Positions 45,306 through 55,792 of a stretch of DNA of 64,000 nt are shown piece by piece. The notes under the pieces are model-generated. The model did not search any database, had not been told where the DNA came from, and worked only from the letters and a program-made list of their open reading frames with translations. Made by a program: the position numbers and the translations under genes. How positions within the stretch are numbered: the stretch's first letter is position 1; the number at the start of each line of letters is the position of its first letter. The DNA lies in contig PUDQ02000001.1 in NCBI GenBank assembly GCA_002964805.2, positions 8,022,001 to 8,086,000 of the forward strand, given 5' to 3'. Source of the DNA: Trametes villosa (Eukaryota > Basidiomycota > Agaricomycetes > Polyporales > Polyporaceae).

Positions 45306-47628
45306 ATGCCGCCCAGACCGTCCCCTGCGATGACAATCCCGGGCTATCATGACCATAACGAAACGCAGTTCAAGAAGTGGGCAGACCTGATCAAGGACGA
45401 TCCGCGGCGGGTCTGCCGCGCAATGCTCCTCTACTCGCCTCGAGGGGAGACCGTCGAGGGCGACACATTCGATGATATCCCTTTCCTCTTCATTGAGCTC
45501 AAGAAAGCCTCAGCGCAGTCTACGAGCAAGGAATGGAAGGGCTTAGTCGATGTGGGGGTGGTCTCCGCACTGTGAGCCCCTTTCTCGTACTCCCCAAAGC
45601 TCGGGAGACGTTGAACATATTCCTACGCAGATGCAAGTATGCTATCAACGCCGAGGCATCACTTGCGATGGCGTATGCGACTGTGGACGATGACGGCGTT
45701 GGCAACATCATACCACAAAGTTTGGAGATGGCTAAAGCAAGTGTATGGCTTTCTAATCGCTCGCTGGTGGCATCTCTGGATGTCTGAACGCTGTCATTTC
45801 CAGGCTCCTGCTCCGTACACACCTGCTCTTGAGGTGCTTTGCAATGCGGCCATGTCCTGCCCCACTCCAGCGACTTCAACGGAGCATAAGATGATTGAGG
45901 AGCTCAAGAAGAACTGGTCTCCGATCATGCAACGGGTACGACCTCGCTCCGCCGTGTGTGTGCATGACTAGACTTATCATCTTCCTAGCTCTGGTCCCTA
46001 CCGTCCAGAACGCTTGACAAGGGTGGCAACGACCCGGAGATGCGGGTGAGGGAACGCGTCGTGGTCGCGCAAATTATCCACCGGCTGGCCTTCGTCGACT
46101 CGACATTCCTCGAGTAGGCCGCAGCCCTCCCAAGAGTCACACCCCGACTCACCACTACCGCTACATCCAGGGTTATGATGAAGCCGTCCGACTTGACCCT
46201 CGCCGTATGCTTCCGCTACTGGCTGTACTCCACCTCGGACTACGACAGCGCATCCAACTGCAGTCTCCTCCTGCCTCTCGTGTACGACTTGAAACCGGAA
46301 AACTGGAAGCGCTACTTCGCCGAGCATCCTCTGCCCGATATGCATGCGCTCCTGCCGCGTATACTCCTCGGCGCGTCTCGGGGCACGGAGAAGAAGAAAC
46401 GCACGCCAAACCAGACCGCAGAGTTCATCGTTACGGCTTTCGGGGACCATTTCCGGCGCCTGAAGGCCAGAGACCTAGACCATTCGCTCATGTTCTTCAC
46501 CGGGATGCTCACTACGACGAAGAAGGAATTCCCGCCTTTCTGCCGCGCCGTCTACCGATCAGAGCACTTCTGGGCCTCTACGGCTGAAATCATCACCCGA
46601 TATCCTCATGTGGACCCACGATATCCCAAGAAAGGGTTCATCCCGGAAGGCTTCCCCATGGTGGTGGCGACGCTGTACTTGAACGTGCTGCACACCCCGG
46701 AGGGGGAAGAGCACGCCGATGAGCTGCTCTACAACTGGCTCGCCGGCGGCCTCCTCGACGCGCTGGACGCCGCGCACCTGACTATGATTCGGAGCCCGCG
46801 TGGAGCCAGTATGCAAAGTCCCTGCGTTCCTTCCAGAGGATACAGCGCTAACATCGCATCGCTCTACAGTGACTATCGCGGGTATCCTGATTGCGCTGGA
46901 CACCCACCTGCCAAAGCTGAGTACGAAGACCCGCTCGAAGCTGCGTGCGGAGCTGCCACGCCAACGCTTGATGTCCACGTTCGTCATGCTGGCGACGAAG
47001 GGCAGCCGGAATCCAGACGACTTGCTCGCAGTGGTCGGGGACATAACGATCCACAGCTCTGTGCCGCTGCAAGACCCGCGGCACCCGATATGGGCCATCA
47101 CCGCATGGCAGACGCTCCTCAGGTTGACGTACACCCTACGGCCGCTCCGGGGCACTTGCACGCGCCGCGGGTGCGAGAAGCCTGCGTGGAAGATCGCGTG
47201 CACGCGGTGCAAGCTATCCGCGTACTGCAGCCAGGACTGCGGGAAACGGTGAGTGGTGCCTGCGACTCTATTGCAGTGCGTGCGGCGGCTGACGAGGTAC
47301 GCGCAGCGACGACGAGCACAAGCACATCTGCCACTGGGTGCCGACATTGATGTTCGTGGACCTGTACCAGCGGCGGGACAAGGGTGAGCTCGCGAGCCTG
47401 CGCGACGGCGTTGCGCCCGAGCGCCCCGCAGATCTGCCGACGCTCGAGGAGCAGCTGGAGCGGATGCGCGCGTCGGGGGAGATGTCGGAGGAGATGGTGA
47501 AGGAGTTCAAGAAGTTCCTGCACGAGGACGAGGCGCCTGCTGGGACGGCGGACGACCCGGCCTCGGGCATGGTGCAGGTGCAGAAGGCGATGGAGGATTT
47601 GGAGTTCGAGACCAGATTTGCTCTATGA
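45306..47628 (+). CDS. MYND-finger protein, tandem paralogue A
   Basis: Seven exons (45306-45571, 45631-45736, 45804-45935, 45989-46113, 46171-46808, 46870-47248, 47307-47628) encode 655 residues. The N-terminal block reads FKKWADLIKDDPRRVCRAML and RGETVEGDTFDDIPFLFIEL. A long alpha-helical middle (PSDLTLAVCFRYWLYSTSDY; RILLGASRGTEKKKRTPNQT; YNWLAGGLLDALDAAHLTMI) matches no domain I know. The MYND finger is CTRRGCEKPAWKIACTRC with YCSQDCGKR and DEHKHICHW: Cys/His ligands in the order C-C-C-C-C-C-H-C. The tail is acidic/helical. Intron 2 starts with GC (GCAAGT). MYND fingers bind proline-rich peptides of partners; the target is unknown. Probably the founding copy, because its upstream neighbour CDT2 is intact. 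Confidence 0.87.
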
Positions 47629-47751
47629 CGGGACGGGGGTCTCTTACTGGCATAATCGTGTTCTACTGGGGGCCTACGCCTTCCACGGATACTCCTACAT
47701 CTGTCATTGACCTAGCAATATATGATAGACCTTCATATATGCTTCTTCTGG

Positions 47752-47803
47752 CCTCGAGCTTGACGCGTACTGTCGGGGCCCTTGAGCTCGGGTTGGCTGG
47801 CGG
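47752..47803 (-). pseudogene. Relic of the CDT2 5' coding region
   Basis: CTCGAGCTTGACGCGT and, after a 2-3 base gap, TCGGGGCCC-TGAGCTCG-GTTGGCTG repeat the CDT2 sequence at about 44909-44961, which encodes the basic N-terminal segment of that protein. Only about 50 bp remain and no start codon or frame survives; the stretch between it and the promoter element is deleted relative to the CDT2-A interval. Confidence 0.7.
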
Positions 47804-47836
47804 ACAAGTCGGCGAAGGAGCATATGTCTGGCCAGT

Positions 47837-47848
47837 CACGTGATCGCG
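47837..47848 (+). promoter_or_regulatory. CACGTGATCGCG element upstream of MYND gene B
   Basis: Identical to the element in front of gene A, at nearly the same distance from the start codon (about 150 bp), followed by the same TTCGCGCG and GCGCGCCTCAT...CTTCAGCCACC blocks. Confidence 0.55.
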
Positions 47849-47990
47849 CTGGTTCGCGCGTGTGGCGCGGACTCGAAAATGCGCGCCTCATCTCTTCAGC
47901 CACCCTCGACGACCGCGGCGCACTCCCGTCGACGACACTGCAGGAACCGGTTGCTATCCATCTCCTGCTACACATTACACGCAACCTGCC

Positions 47991-50353
47991 ATGCCGCCCA
48001 GACCGTCTCCTGCATTCGCCATCCCAGACTATCATGAACGTCAAGCGGCACACTTGAAGAAATGGGCAGACCTGATCAAGAACGATCCGCGGCGGGTTTG
48101 CCGCGCCTTGCTCCTCTACACGCCTCGAGGCGAGACTGTCGAGGGCGACACGTTCGACGATGTTGCCATCCTGTTCATGGAGCTCAAGAAAGCTTCGAAT
48201 GAGTCCACGAGCAAAGCCTGGAAGGCTTTAGTCGATGCGGGGGTGATCTCTGCGCTGTGAGCCGTTCTCTTGCACTCTCCCAACCTCGGGGAGTTGCTGA
48301 ATGTGATTCGCTCTCACAGATGCAAATACGCTCTCAACGCCGAGGCGCTGATTGCGATGGCGTATACGACCGTGAACGACGACGGCGCTGCCGAGTTCAT
48401 GCCACAAAGCTTGGAGACGTTGAAAGAAAACGTGCAGTGTCACGCTTCCTCGTCGGCCATGCTCCCCAGGGTGTGCTGAACGCGATTGCTGCCAGGCCCC
48501 GGCTCCCTACACTCCCGCTCTGGAGGTCCTGTGCAATGCGGCCGTGTCCTGCGCCATCCCGGCAACCCCAACAGAGCACAAGATGATTGAGGAGCTGAAG
48601 AAAAACTGGTCTACGATCATGCAACGGGTGAGGCACGCCCTTGCTACATATGCATAGTAGGAATAACACCCTATTAGCTCTGGTCCGAACCATCCATGAC
48701 GCTTGAACCTGACGGCACGAGCCCGGTCTACCCGCAGCTGCGGGTGAGAGAACGCGTCGTGGTCGCACAGCTCATCCGCCGGCTAACCCTCGTCGACCCG
48801 ACATTCCTCGAGTAAGCAGCAGCATCTGAGCGTGTCGCACTCCTACTCATTACAAACTCCAGGGTCATCCTGAAGCCGTCAGATCTGACACTCGCTGTAT
48901 GCTTCCGCTACTGGTTATACTCCACTGCGGATTACGACAGTGTGACGAACTGCTTCATCTTCGTACCCCTCGTGTACGACTCGGACATGTCCCCGGACCA
49001 CTGGAGGCGCTACTTCGCAAAGCACCCATTACCCGACATGCACACGCTCCTTCCCCGCATCCTCCTCGGCGCCTCCCGCGGCACAGAGAAGAAGAAGCGC
49101 ACCCCGAACCAGACGGCGGAGTTCATCGTCGCGGCCTTCGCGAGCCATTTCCCACGGCTGAAGGACAGGGAGTTGGACTTCGCGCTCATGTTCTTCACCG
49201 GCATGCTCAACGCGTCGAAGAAGGAGTTCCCGCCTTTCTGTCGCGCCGTCTACCGGTCGGCGGACTTGTGGGCCGCTCTGGCGGACATCATGATCCGGCA
49301 CCCTGATGTGCACCCGGACGTACCCAAACAGGGAACCATCCCGGAGGGCTTCCTCATGGTGGTCGCGACGTTGTACATGAACGTTCTTCACACTCCGGAG
49401 GCAGAAGCACATGTCGACGAGCTGTTCTACAACTGGCTCGCCGGCGGCCTTCTCGACGCGCTGGACGCCGCGCACCTGACGATGATTCGAAGTGACCGGG
49501 GAGCCTGTACGCAAACTACCTACATCCCCCTAAGCATGCAGCGCTGACTCCGCCGCCTTTTTATAGTCGTCATCTCGAATATCCTGCTCGCGTTGGACAC
49601 CCGCCTCCCGAAACTGAGCAAGAGGACGCGCTTGAAGCTGCGCGAGGAGCTGCCGCGTCAGCGCCTGATGTTCACGTTCATCATGATGTCCACGCAGAAA
49701 AGCCTGAGCCGGGACGCCCTGCTCACGCTCGCTCGGGGGGATGTCGAGATCCACACCACAGTCCCGCCGGAGGACCCGCGGCACCCGGTCTGGTTCATAA
49801 GTGCGTGGCAGACGCTCCTGCGGATGACCTGCGTGCTGCGGCCGTTCCGGGGCTCGTGCACGCGCCGCGGGTGCGAGCAGCCTGCGTACGTGGGCGGGTG
49901 CAGGCAGTGCGACATCTCCGCGTACTGCGGTCAGGAGTGCATGAACCGGTGAGTGGCGAGCTTCAGCGTCGCGTGGTATGTGCGGCGGGCGGATGTTGAC
50001 GGCGTGCGTGCAGTGACAGGGACGAGCACAAGTGCCTCTGCTATTGGATGCCGACTCTCACCTATGCAATGCTGTATAACAAGCGGCACCCGGAGGAGCT
50101 CGTGCGGCTGCGGGATGGTGTCGTGCCCGCGGACCCTCCGGACCATGCACCGCCGTCGCTCGAGGAGATTCTAGGGATGATGCGCAAGGAGGGGAAGATG
50201 TCCGAGGAGGCGATTGAGGAGGTCAGGAAGATTTCCGAGAAGAGCAAGGTGGGCGCTGCGAAGGCGCCGGACGAACCGACCTCGGGCGTGACGGAGGTGC
50301 AGCAGGCCGTGGAGCAGTTGAAGCTGGAGTCTGCCGCAGGTTCTTCTGCATGA
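47991..50353 (+). CDS. MYND-finger protein, tandem paralogue B
   Basis: Closest relative of paralogue A: both begin MPPRPSPA and share LKKWADLIKNDPRRVCRALL, PRGETVEGDTFDD, GTEKKKRTPNQTAEFIV and YNWLAGGLLDALDAAHLTMI. Exon 1 has exactly the same length as in A (266 nt), and all intron positions correspond. The MYND finger is CTRRGCEQPAYVGGCRQC with YCGQECMNR and RDEHKCLCYW; the Cys in HKCLC is an extra one. The tail has an acidic helical stretch (EEILGMMRKEGKMSEEAIEE). Intron 2 uses a normal GT donor (GTGCAG), unlike A. The high DNA likeness including promoter and introns shows a recent duplication. Stop TGA 50351-50353. Confidence 0.87.
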
Positions 50354-50780
50354 ATGCGTAAGAAGGGACTTTCTTGTACCATCACGCCCTCCTTGTACTT
50401 CTACATGCTAGCCCAAGCCATGGGCTTTGCCGACCCTCCACCGCCGAGCTTCGGATTCCATATCACGCTCAGGCTGAGCCTACAGGAAACGCATGTATCA
50501 ACACGTGATCGCGTTCTGGCGCGCAAATCGCGCAAACTCTAAACTTTGTACGAAGCGAAGACGATCATCGTCTGTACTTCCTGCCGTGAGCAGCAGAACT
50601 GACCTGTCCGACCGCCGTCTTCGCGCGTGGGCAACCCGCCATCGGCCAAGCTCTCCGTCCTTCAAACCTTAACCATGGCGCGTCATATACTCGGTGGACG
50701 CGCCCCCAAACCCTGCTTGTCTTTTGCCCCCGCACCTCTCTGATACTAGCCGGTCCGCTCAACGCCTCCCCGCCATAGCC
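50354..50780. other. Spacer between MYND genes B and C
   Basis: About 430 bp containing the 3' end of B and the promoter of C, with the CACGTGATCGCG element at 50502-50513. No relic of CDT2 was seen here. Confidence 0.55.
50502..50513 (+). promoter_or_regulatory. CACGTGATCGCG element upstream of MYND gene C
   Basis: Exact copy of the element before A and B, here about 270 bp upstream of the start codon and followed by GGCGCGCAAATCGCGC. Its conservation is notable because the rest of this spacer no longer aligns with those of A and B. Confidence 0.5.
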
Positions 50781-52956
50781 ATGCCCAAAGGCCGTGCAAA
50801 CGTCCCGACGATACGCGCCGCGCCCGACTTCATCGAGAAGCATGCAGAACGCATCCAGCATTGGAAGGACATCGTCAGGTCCGACCCTCGTCGCGCCGTC
50901 CGCACGCTCACACTCCGCGGCTTGAATGCCGAGTCCATCGAAGGAGATACCATCTCGGACTCGCCGTACGTCCTCGCCCAGATGAGGGAGATTTCCAGAG
51001 ACAAGAGTGAGCGGGCAGCCTGGGTGAAGCTCGTTGATGCAGGCGTTGTCACCGCTCTGTGAGTCTCCCGCGCGTTTCTTCCCTCTGTAACATAGCGTGC
51101 TCACAGCGACTGCGATATGCAGCTGCAAATGTGCTCTCAACTTCCAGGCTATGCTCATGCAGCACCCTGACGGAAGCACGCCGAGCACCGCAGAGATGGA
51201 ACGAATGAGCAAGCAGGTCGGTCCCTTCCGCATGTGACGACGGACTTGTTAACCAATGATCATGCGCATATAGATGATGTCGCCGTACCACCCACCGCTC
51301 GAGATCATATGCTTTTCCATTGAAACCTCCCCGCGCACTCCCTCTGCTACCGAACTGAGGGTTGTAGCGGATGTCCGACCACACTGGAATGCCATTGTGC
51401 AACGGGTGAGTCCTACTACTTCTACTGGGTCTGTATCTTCCCTCACCCGGGCTGCAGATCTGGTCTGAACCTGCGCGAAGTCTCGACCCAGAGCCTAAAG
51501 CGACAGTGGAGCGGCTTCTCGTCGCCCAACTGATCATGCTGTTCACCACATTTGAGCCGTCCTTCCTCGAGTGCGTCGTGTTTGCCTCGCGTCTGGATAC
51601 TATCAGCTGAGTGAATCTGTCCAGGATGCCCTTGAAGCCCGGAGATATGACCCTTGCCGTCGTCATGCGCAACTGGATGCACTCGACTTCCAAACTGGAC
51701 CACAAGTACAACGCCGCTATACTCGGCTCCTTTCTTGGAGGGGCTATCCCACAGCATTGGGCTGGTTATGTGCGAGAACATCCTTTCCCCGAGCCCCGGC
51801 TCGTCCTCGCCCGTATCCTCGTCGGACCGAGCAAGGCTATAGAGGGCGACAAGAAGACGAAGCGCACGCCAGCGCAGGCTGCCGACGCTATTGTCTCCGC
51901 GTTTGCGACGCACTTCGAGAAGCCAGAGCAGCTCACCTTTGAACCCGAGATCTGTTTCCTCCAGGAGCTTCTCTCAGTCTGCGTCGTGGAGCACCGCCCG
52001 TTCGTCCGCGCACTCCTCAAGTCCGGCAGGTTCTGGTCCGCGGTGGCTTCCACCATTTGTCACGCCGAGCGTACCCGGGCTCCAAGCGGCCCACCCACCG
52101 TTACTCAGGTCCTACAGGTGTATGTCGCGGCCGGGCGTGCCATGGAGAAGGAGGGACAGGACTATATCGACATGACGATATATAACTGGGCGACTGGCGG
52201 CTTGTTCGATGCTCTGGAAGCCGTCATAGACATGGACCTGTTGGAGCGATGGCCTCCCAGCGCAAGTACGATTTCGACGAGCGCCCTTCTCTACGCGCAT
52301 TGCTGACGCAAAAATACCACAGTGGTCATGACGAACATCTTCCTATCCATCTCGACGCATCTCTCCAAGTTGAGTGCGCGCACGTTGACCGCCCTTCGCG
52401 CTGAGCTACCGCGTCATCGCATCGTCAAGAGGCTGATCGTGGCCTCCTCTACCCTCACGGGCGACGCAGCCTCGGAGGCAAAGAAGCGCGAAGCGGACCG
52501 TGGCTATGTCGAGTTCCTTTCCGGCCAGTTCCCCGACGCGAGCAACGCGGTGTGGCTGCAAGGAGCGTGGCAGATACTGACGTCCCTCACCTTCGAGGCT
52601 GAGGACGCGGGCGCGTGCGCGCGACGCGGGTGTGACCGCCGTGCGGACCGCGGCGCGGCCACTACCTGCGCGAGCATGTGCAAGGCCACCGTGCCCACGT
52701 CGTACTGTTCGAAGGCGTGCCTGCAGAAGTACGTAACATTGGACTTCGGCTTGACTCGCGCCCGACAACTAACGCAACATTTCTTTCCAGGGATGCGGAA
52801 GAACACCGCCATGTATGCGGATGGGTTCACGTCCTGGAGAACTGCCGTCACCAAGAAGAAGGAGCAGTTGAGGGGGGTCATGCTAACGAGCCCAGTGGTT
52901 CGGTCGTACCAGACCCCGACGTCGCTCACGGGATGTCGTTGCTCCGGCTGGACTGA
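50781..52956 (+). CDS. MYND-finger protein, tandem paralogue C
   Basis: Diverged member of the array with the same seven-exon layout. The N-terminal block is HWKDIVRSDPRRAVRTLTLR and ESIEGDTISDSPYVLAQM. The middle has PGDMTLAVVMRNWMHSTSKL, KKTKRTPAQAADAIVSAFAT and YNWATGGLFDALEAVIDMDL. The zinc finger is CARRGCDRRADRG...CASMC, then SYCSKACLQK and, across the last intron, DAEEHRHVCGW; the third cysteine pair is spaced by three residues instead of two. The last exon encodes a short, different tail ending SLLRLD. Intron 2 has a GTCGGT donor. Sequence distance from A/B puts its origin earlier than the A/B split. Confidence 0.83.
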
Positions 52957-53140
52957 CCGCATCTGACGATGTAATACCTCTCTTGGGAGCTTCGAGGGAC
53001 GTCGTCCTCTAACAGAAATTTAACTCCTGTGCCGAGACATGACGTGACGTCAACTAGGCATAGAATAGGGCGCACTCGGCGGCGAGCGTGGATGTAGGGT
53101 TCAGCAAGAACGACCCCTGCAGATCCACAACGGCCCGAGG

Positions 53141-53148
53141 TATATATT
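53141..53148 (+). promoter_or_regulatory. TATA box of MYND gene D
   Basis: TATATATT lies 81 bases before the start codon at 53222, followed by a pyrimidine-rich leader and a CA/CG dinucleotide run. The spacer upstream contains TGACGTGACGTCA (about 53038-53051), a CRE/ATF-like palindrome, in place of the CACGTGATCGCG element. Confidence 0.5.
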
Positions 53149-53221
53149 CTCCCCTACTACTTCTGACCTCTTCCCTCCCCCGACTCCTCATTCGCGTGCA
53201 CATACACACACGCGCGCGCGC

Positions 53222-55375
53222 ATGGCCACAAACCCAGAGATACAAAAGATCCTCGCCGAGCAGGAGGAGCGGAAGGTGCGCTGGAAGAGCCTTCTGAGGA
53301 CCGACCCGCGCCGCACCGTTCGCGTCCTTACCGCAGCTGGGTGGGCGTCGGAGACCATCGACGGAGACACGCCTTGGGACGTGCCATGCATCCTCGCTTG
53401 CCTCCAGGATCCGTCCAAGACTCCGCAGAGTGTGACGTGGAAGCGCCTGGTAAATGCGGGCTTGTTCACTGCGCTGTGAGTGCCGCCGTCGACGACTGGG
53501 AGGGCGCTGTGCGGGGCAAGGGCTCACCGTTCGACGCGCACCCATCGGCAGGTGCAAGTGCAGCACGAAGATGCACATCGGCGCCCTGGTTCCGGCTGAC
53601 GCCCCTGCCTTCACCGAGGAAGAGAAGCGGGCCAGAATCAAAGAGGCGAGTTCGCGAACTTGTCTCTCATTGGAGCGCGACGAACTTGTAGTATTAACCC
53701 CTTCCTACAGTGGGCATCCCCCTGGTACGAGCCCCTAGCTATTATATGTACCGCGGCTGTCGGGTGCGCGATCCCTCCCACCGACACAGAGAAGCGCATG
53801 GTCGAAGAAGTCACGTCAAACTGGACGTCCGTTGTCAAGCGGGTGTGTACCGCGTCCCAGCGCAACCTCTGTCGACAGCGTTAACGTTGCTTGCCGTTCG
53901 CGCAGATTTGGGCAGAGCCTACCAACAGCCTCGATCCGGACGCGGACAGGGTCCTCGAGCGCGCCATTGTCGCGCAGATTGTGCTTCGCATGGGCTCACT
54001 GGACCCCAGGTTCTTCAAGTAAGTGCTCGCACTGACTCCAGATCGTGTTGCGTATTCATAGCGGCGATCTCAGCGTGGTTTTCTCGTCAGCAGACATGAC
54101 GCTGGCGGTCTGCTTCCGCAACTGGGTCCATGCCACGGCCCGCGAGGATGTCATCCTCAACAACAGCCTTATCCTATGCCTCCTCAACCCGACCGTTACG
54201 TCGCCCTGGAGGGAGTACTTCGCTGCACACGCGCCCCCGCCGGCTTCCCAGCTGATGCGTCGCTTCGTCCAAGGCGCGAGCCTAGGCACGGGAGGATTCA
54301 AGAAGCGGACCCCCCAAGAAGCCGCCCGCGCCGTCGCATCTGCCTTCGCCACCCATCTCAGCGTCCCGGGCATGGCGTTCCCGGACGTGCTGCAGGAGGT
54401 GGGACTCCTCACGACCTTGTGGACGGCGGCCGCTGTCACCGATGAGTTCGCTGCGTTCGCGCCGGCGGTGTGTAGCTCCGAGGAGCTGTGGGCGGCTCTA
54501 CCCCGCGTCGTGCGCCGTGCTGCGAACGAGCAGGGCGGGGCGGGGAAGAGGGTGATAGAGGATATCTTGACGTTTTACGGGAAGATGCTTCGCCCCGTGG
54601 TCTCGGATGGTTCGCAGGCGCACGCTGACGCGCTTGTACATGGCTGGGTGGCTGGCGGCCTCTTCGACATGCTTGAGGACAACCTGGAGCTGATGATGAG
54701 CGCGAGCGATGGGATGAGTGCGTGTCCTGCTCCCGCACTCAACGTCAGTATGCTAACGCGGCAGTGCAGTGTCTCTCACCTTCATCACGACCGCCATCGA
54801 CGCGTGCACCCCCCACCTGAGCACCGAGACGCGCGCAGAGCTCCACGCGCAGCTCCCGCGCACCGGGATGGTGTGGAAGATGCTCAAGGCGAGCCTCGCG
54901 AGCGGGGAGAACGCGGATGTACAGACGTACAGGCGCAACATCTCTGGGTTCTTCATGAGCGGCCGCGGCATACCCGACCCGCGGAACCCGCTCTGGCGGC
55001 AGGGCGCGTGGGAGATGCTCGCGCTGCTCGGACATAAGGTGCGCACCCCCGACGACTGCGCGCGCCGCGGGTGCGAGAAGCCGGCTGGCGGCCTGTGGTG
55101 CGCCGTCGGATCCTGCATGGGCACGCGTTACTGCTCGAGGACGTGCATGAAGGCGTGAGTGTCCAACAAAACGAATGGTATCTATTCTGAGTGTTCAAGA
55201 GTGCTTACTGCTGCTGTGTCCTAGGGATGTGGAGCATCGGGAGATGTGCAGCAAGGGCTGGTTCGCCATCTCTGAGAAGTCTTGCCGCTCTCTGATTGCT
55301 GCAGAGTCCGTGGACGGCAAAAGGCCTTCGGAGATCCTCGACATGGCTGCTCTTCAGGTTGAAGACGTCGACTGA
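53222..55375 (+). CDS. MYND-finger protein, tandem paralogue D
   Basis: Starts MATNPEIQKILAEQEERKVR. The N-terminal block is WKSLLRTDPRRTVRVLTAAG and ETIDGDTPWDVPCILACLQD. The middle has ADMTLAVCFRNWVHATARED, GGFKKRTPQEAARAVASAFA and HGWVAGGLFDMLEDNLELMM. The finger is CARRGCEKPAGGLWCAVGSC with RYCSRTCMKA and, over the last intron, DVEHREMCSKGW; here the third cysteine pair is spaced by four residues. Shares DGDTPWD and CxxxxC spacing with E, its closest relative. Intron 2 must use a GC donor (GCGAGT at 53647) for WASPWYEPLAIIC to stay in frame. Short acidic tail ending ALQVEDVD. Stop TGA 55373-55375. Confidence 0.83.
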
Positions 55376-55792
55376 GGGTGACGAGGTTGCTGCATGTAGT
55401 TATCGCGTTTGTTCACGCTCGGTAGCCAGGGTTCGGTCCTTGATGTATGCCGACGACTTGCTGTTAGCACATCCTGCGATCTGAAATACAGATTTAGTGA
55501 TACATTCGGAGCCGTGTAGCAATATCCCGCTGACGCACGGACCCTATTCGCGTGGATGAGCCACAACAATCTCAAGAACGCGCGACGCGTCTCGTCGACG
55601 CATGCCCACGTCGCGTAGACACGTGACCGCGACTGCACGTCTAGACCAGAGGCGCTTACGGGCGAGAAGGCTTGTGCCACTCGAGCTCGTCCCATGCTGA
55701 TGGAGTACAAAGGCTGCCGTCGGCGTTCAGCCCGACGCATATAGCTTGCTCTGCCCTCCCTCGGCCTCCCCTCCCCTTATCAGTGAGCAGAC
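55376..55792. other. Spacer between MYND genes D and E
   Basis: About 420 bp. Holds the 3' end of D and the promoter of E, with a CACGTGACCGCG variant of the array element at 55620-55631. No additional gene or gene fragment recognised. Confidence 0.5.
55620..55631 (+). promoter_or_regulatory. CACGTGACCGCG element upstream of MYND gene E
   Basis: One-base variant (T to C) of the element before A, B and C, about 160 bp upstream of the E start. Confidence 0.45.

Larger units (their letters stand above)
47629..47990. other. Spacer between MYND genes A and B, with a CDT2-derived relic
   Basis: Besides the 3' region of A and the promoter of B, this spacer carries a stretch at about 47752-47803 that matches the 5' coding end of CDT2. 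The promoter segment from 47837 to the B start parallels that of gene A block for block. Confidence 0.65.

Noticed and set aside
47866..47990. Upstream in-frame extension of MYND gene B
   Set aside because: The equivalent region of gene A is promoter sequence with a stop-containing frame, and both genes share the MPPRPSPA start with the same exon-1 length.
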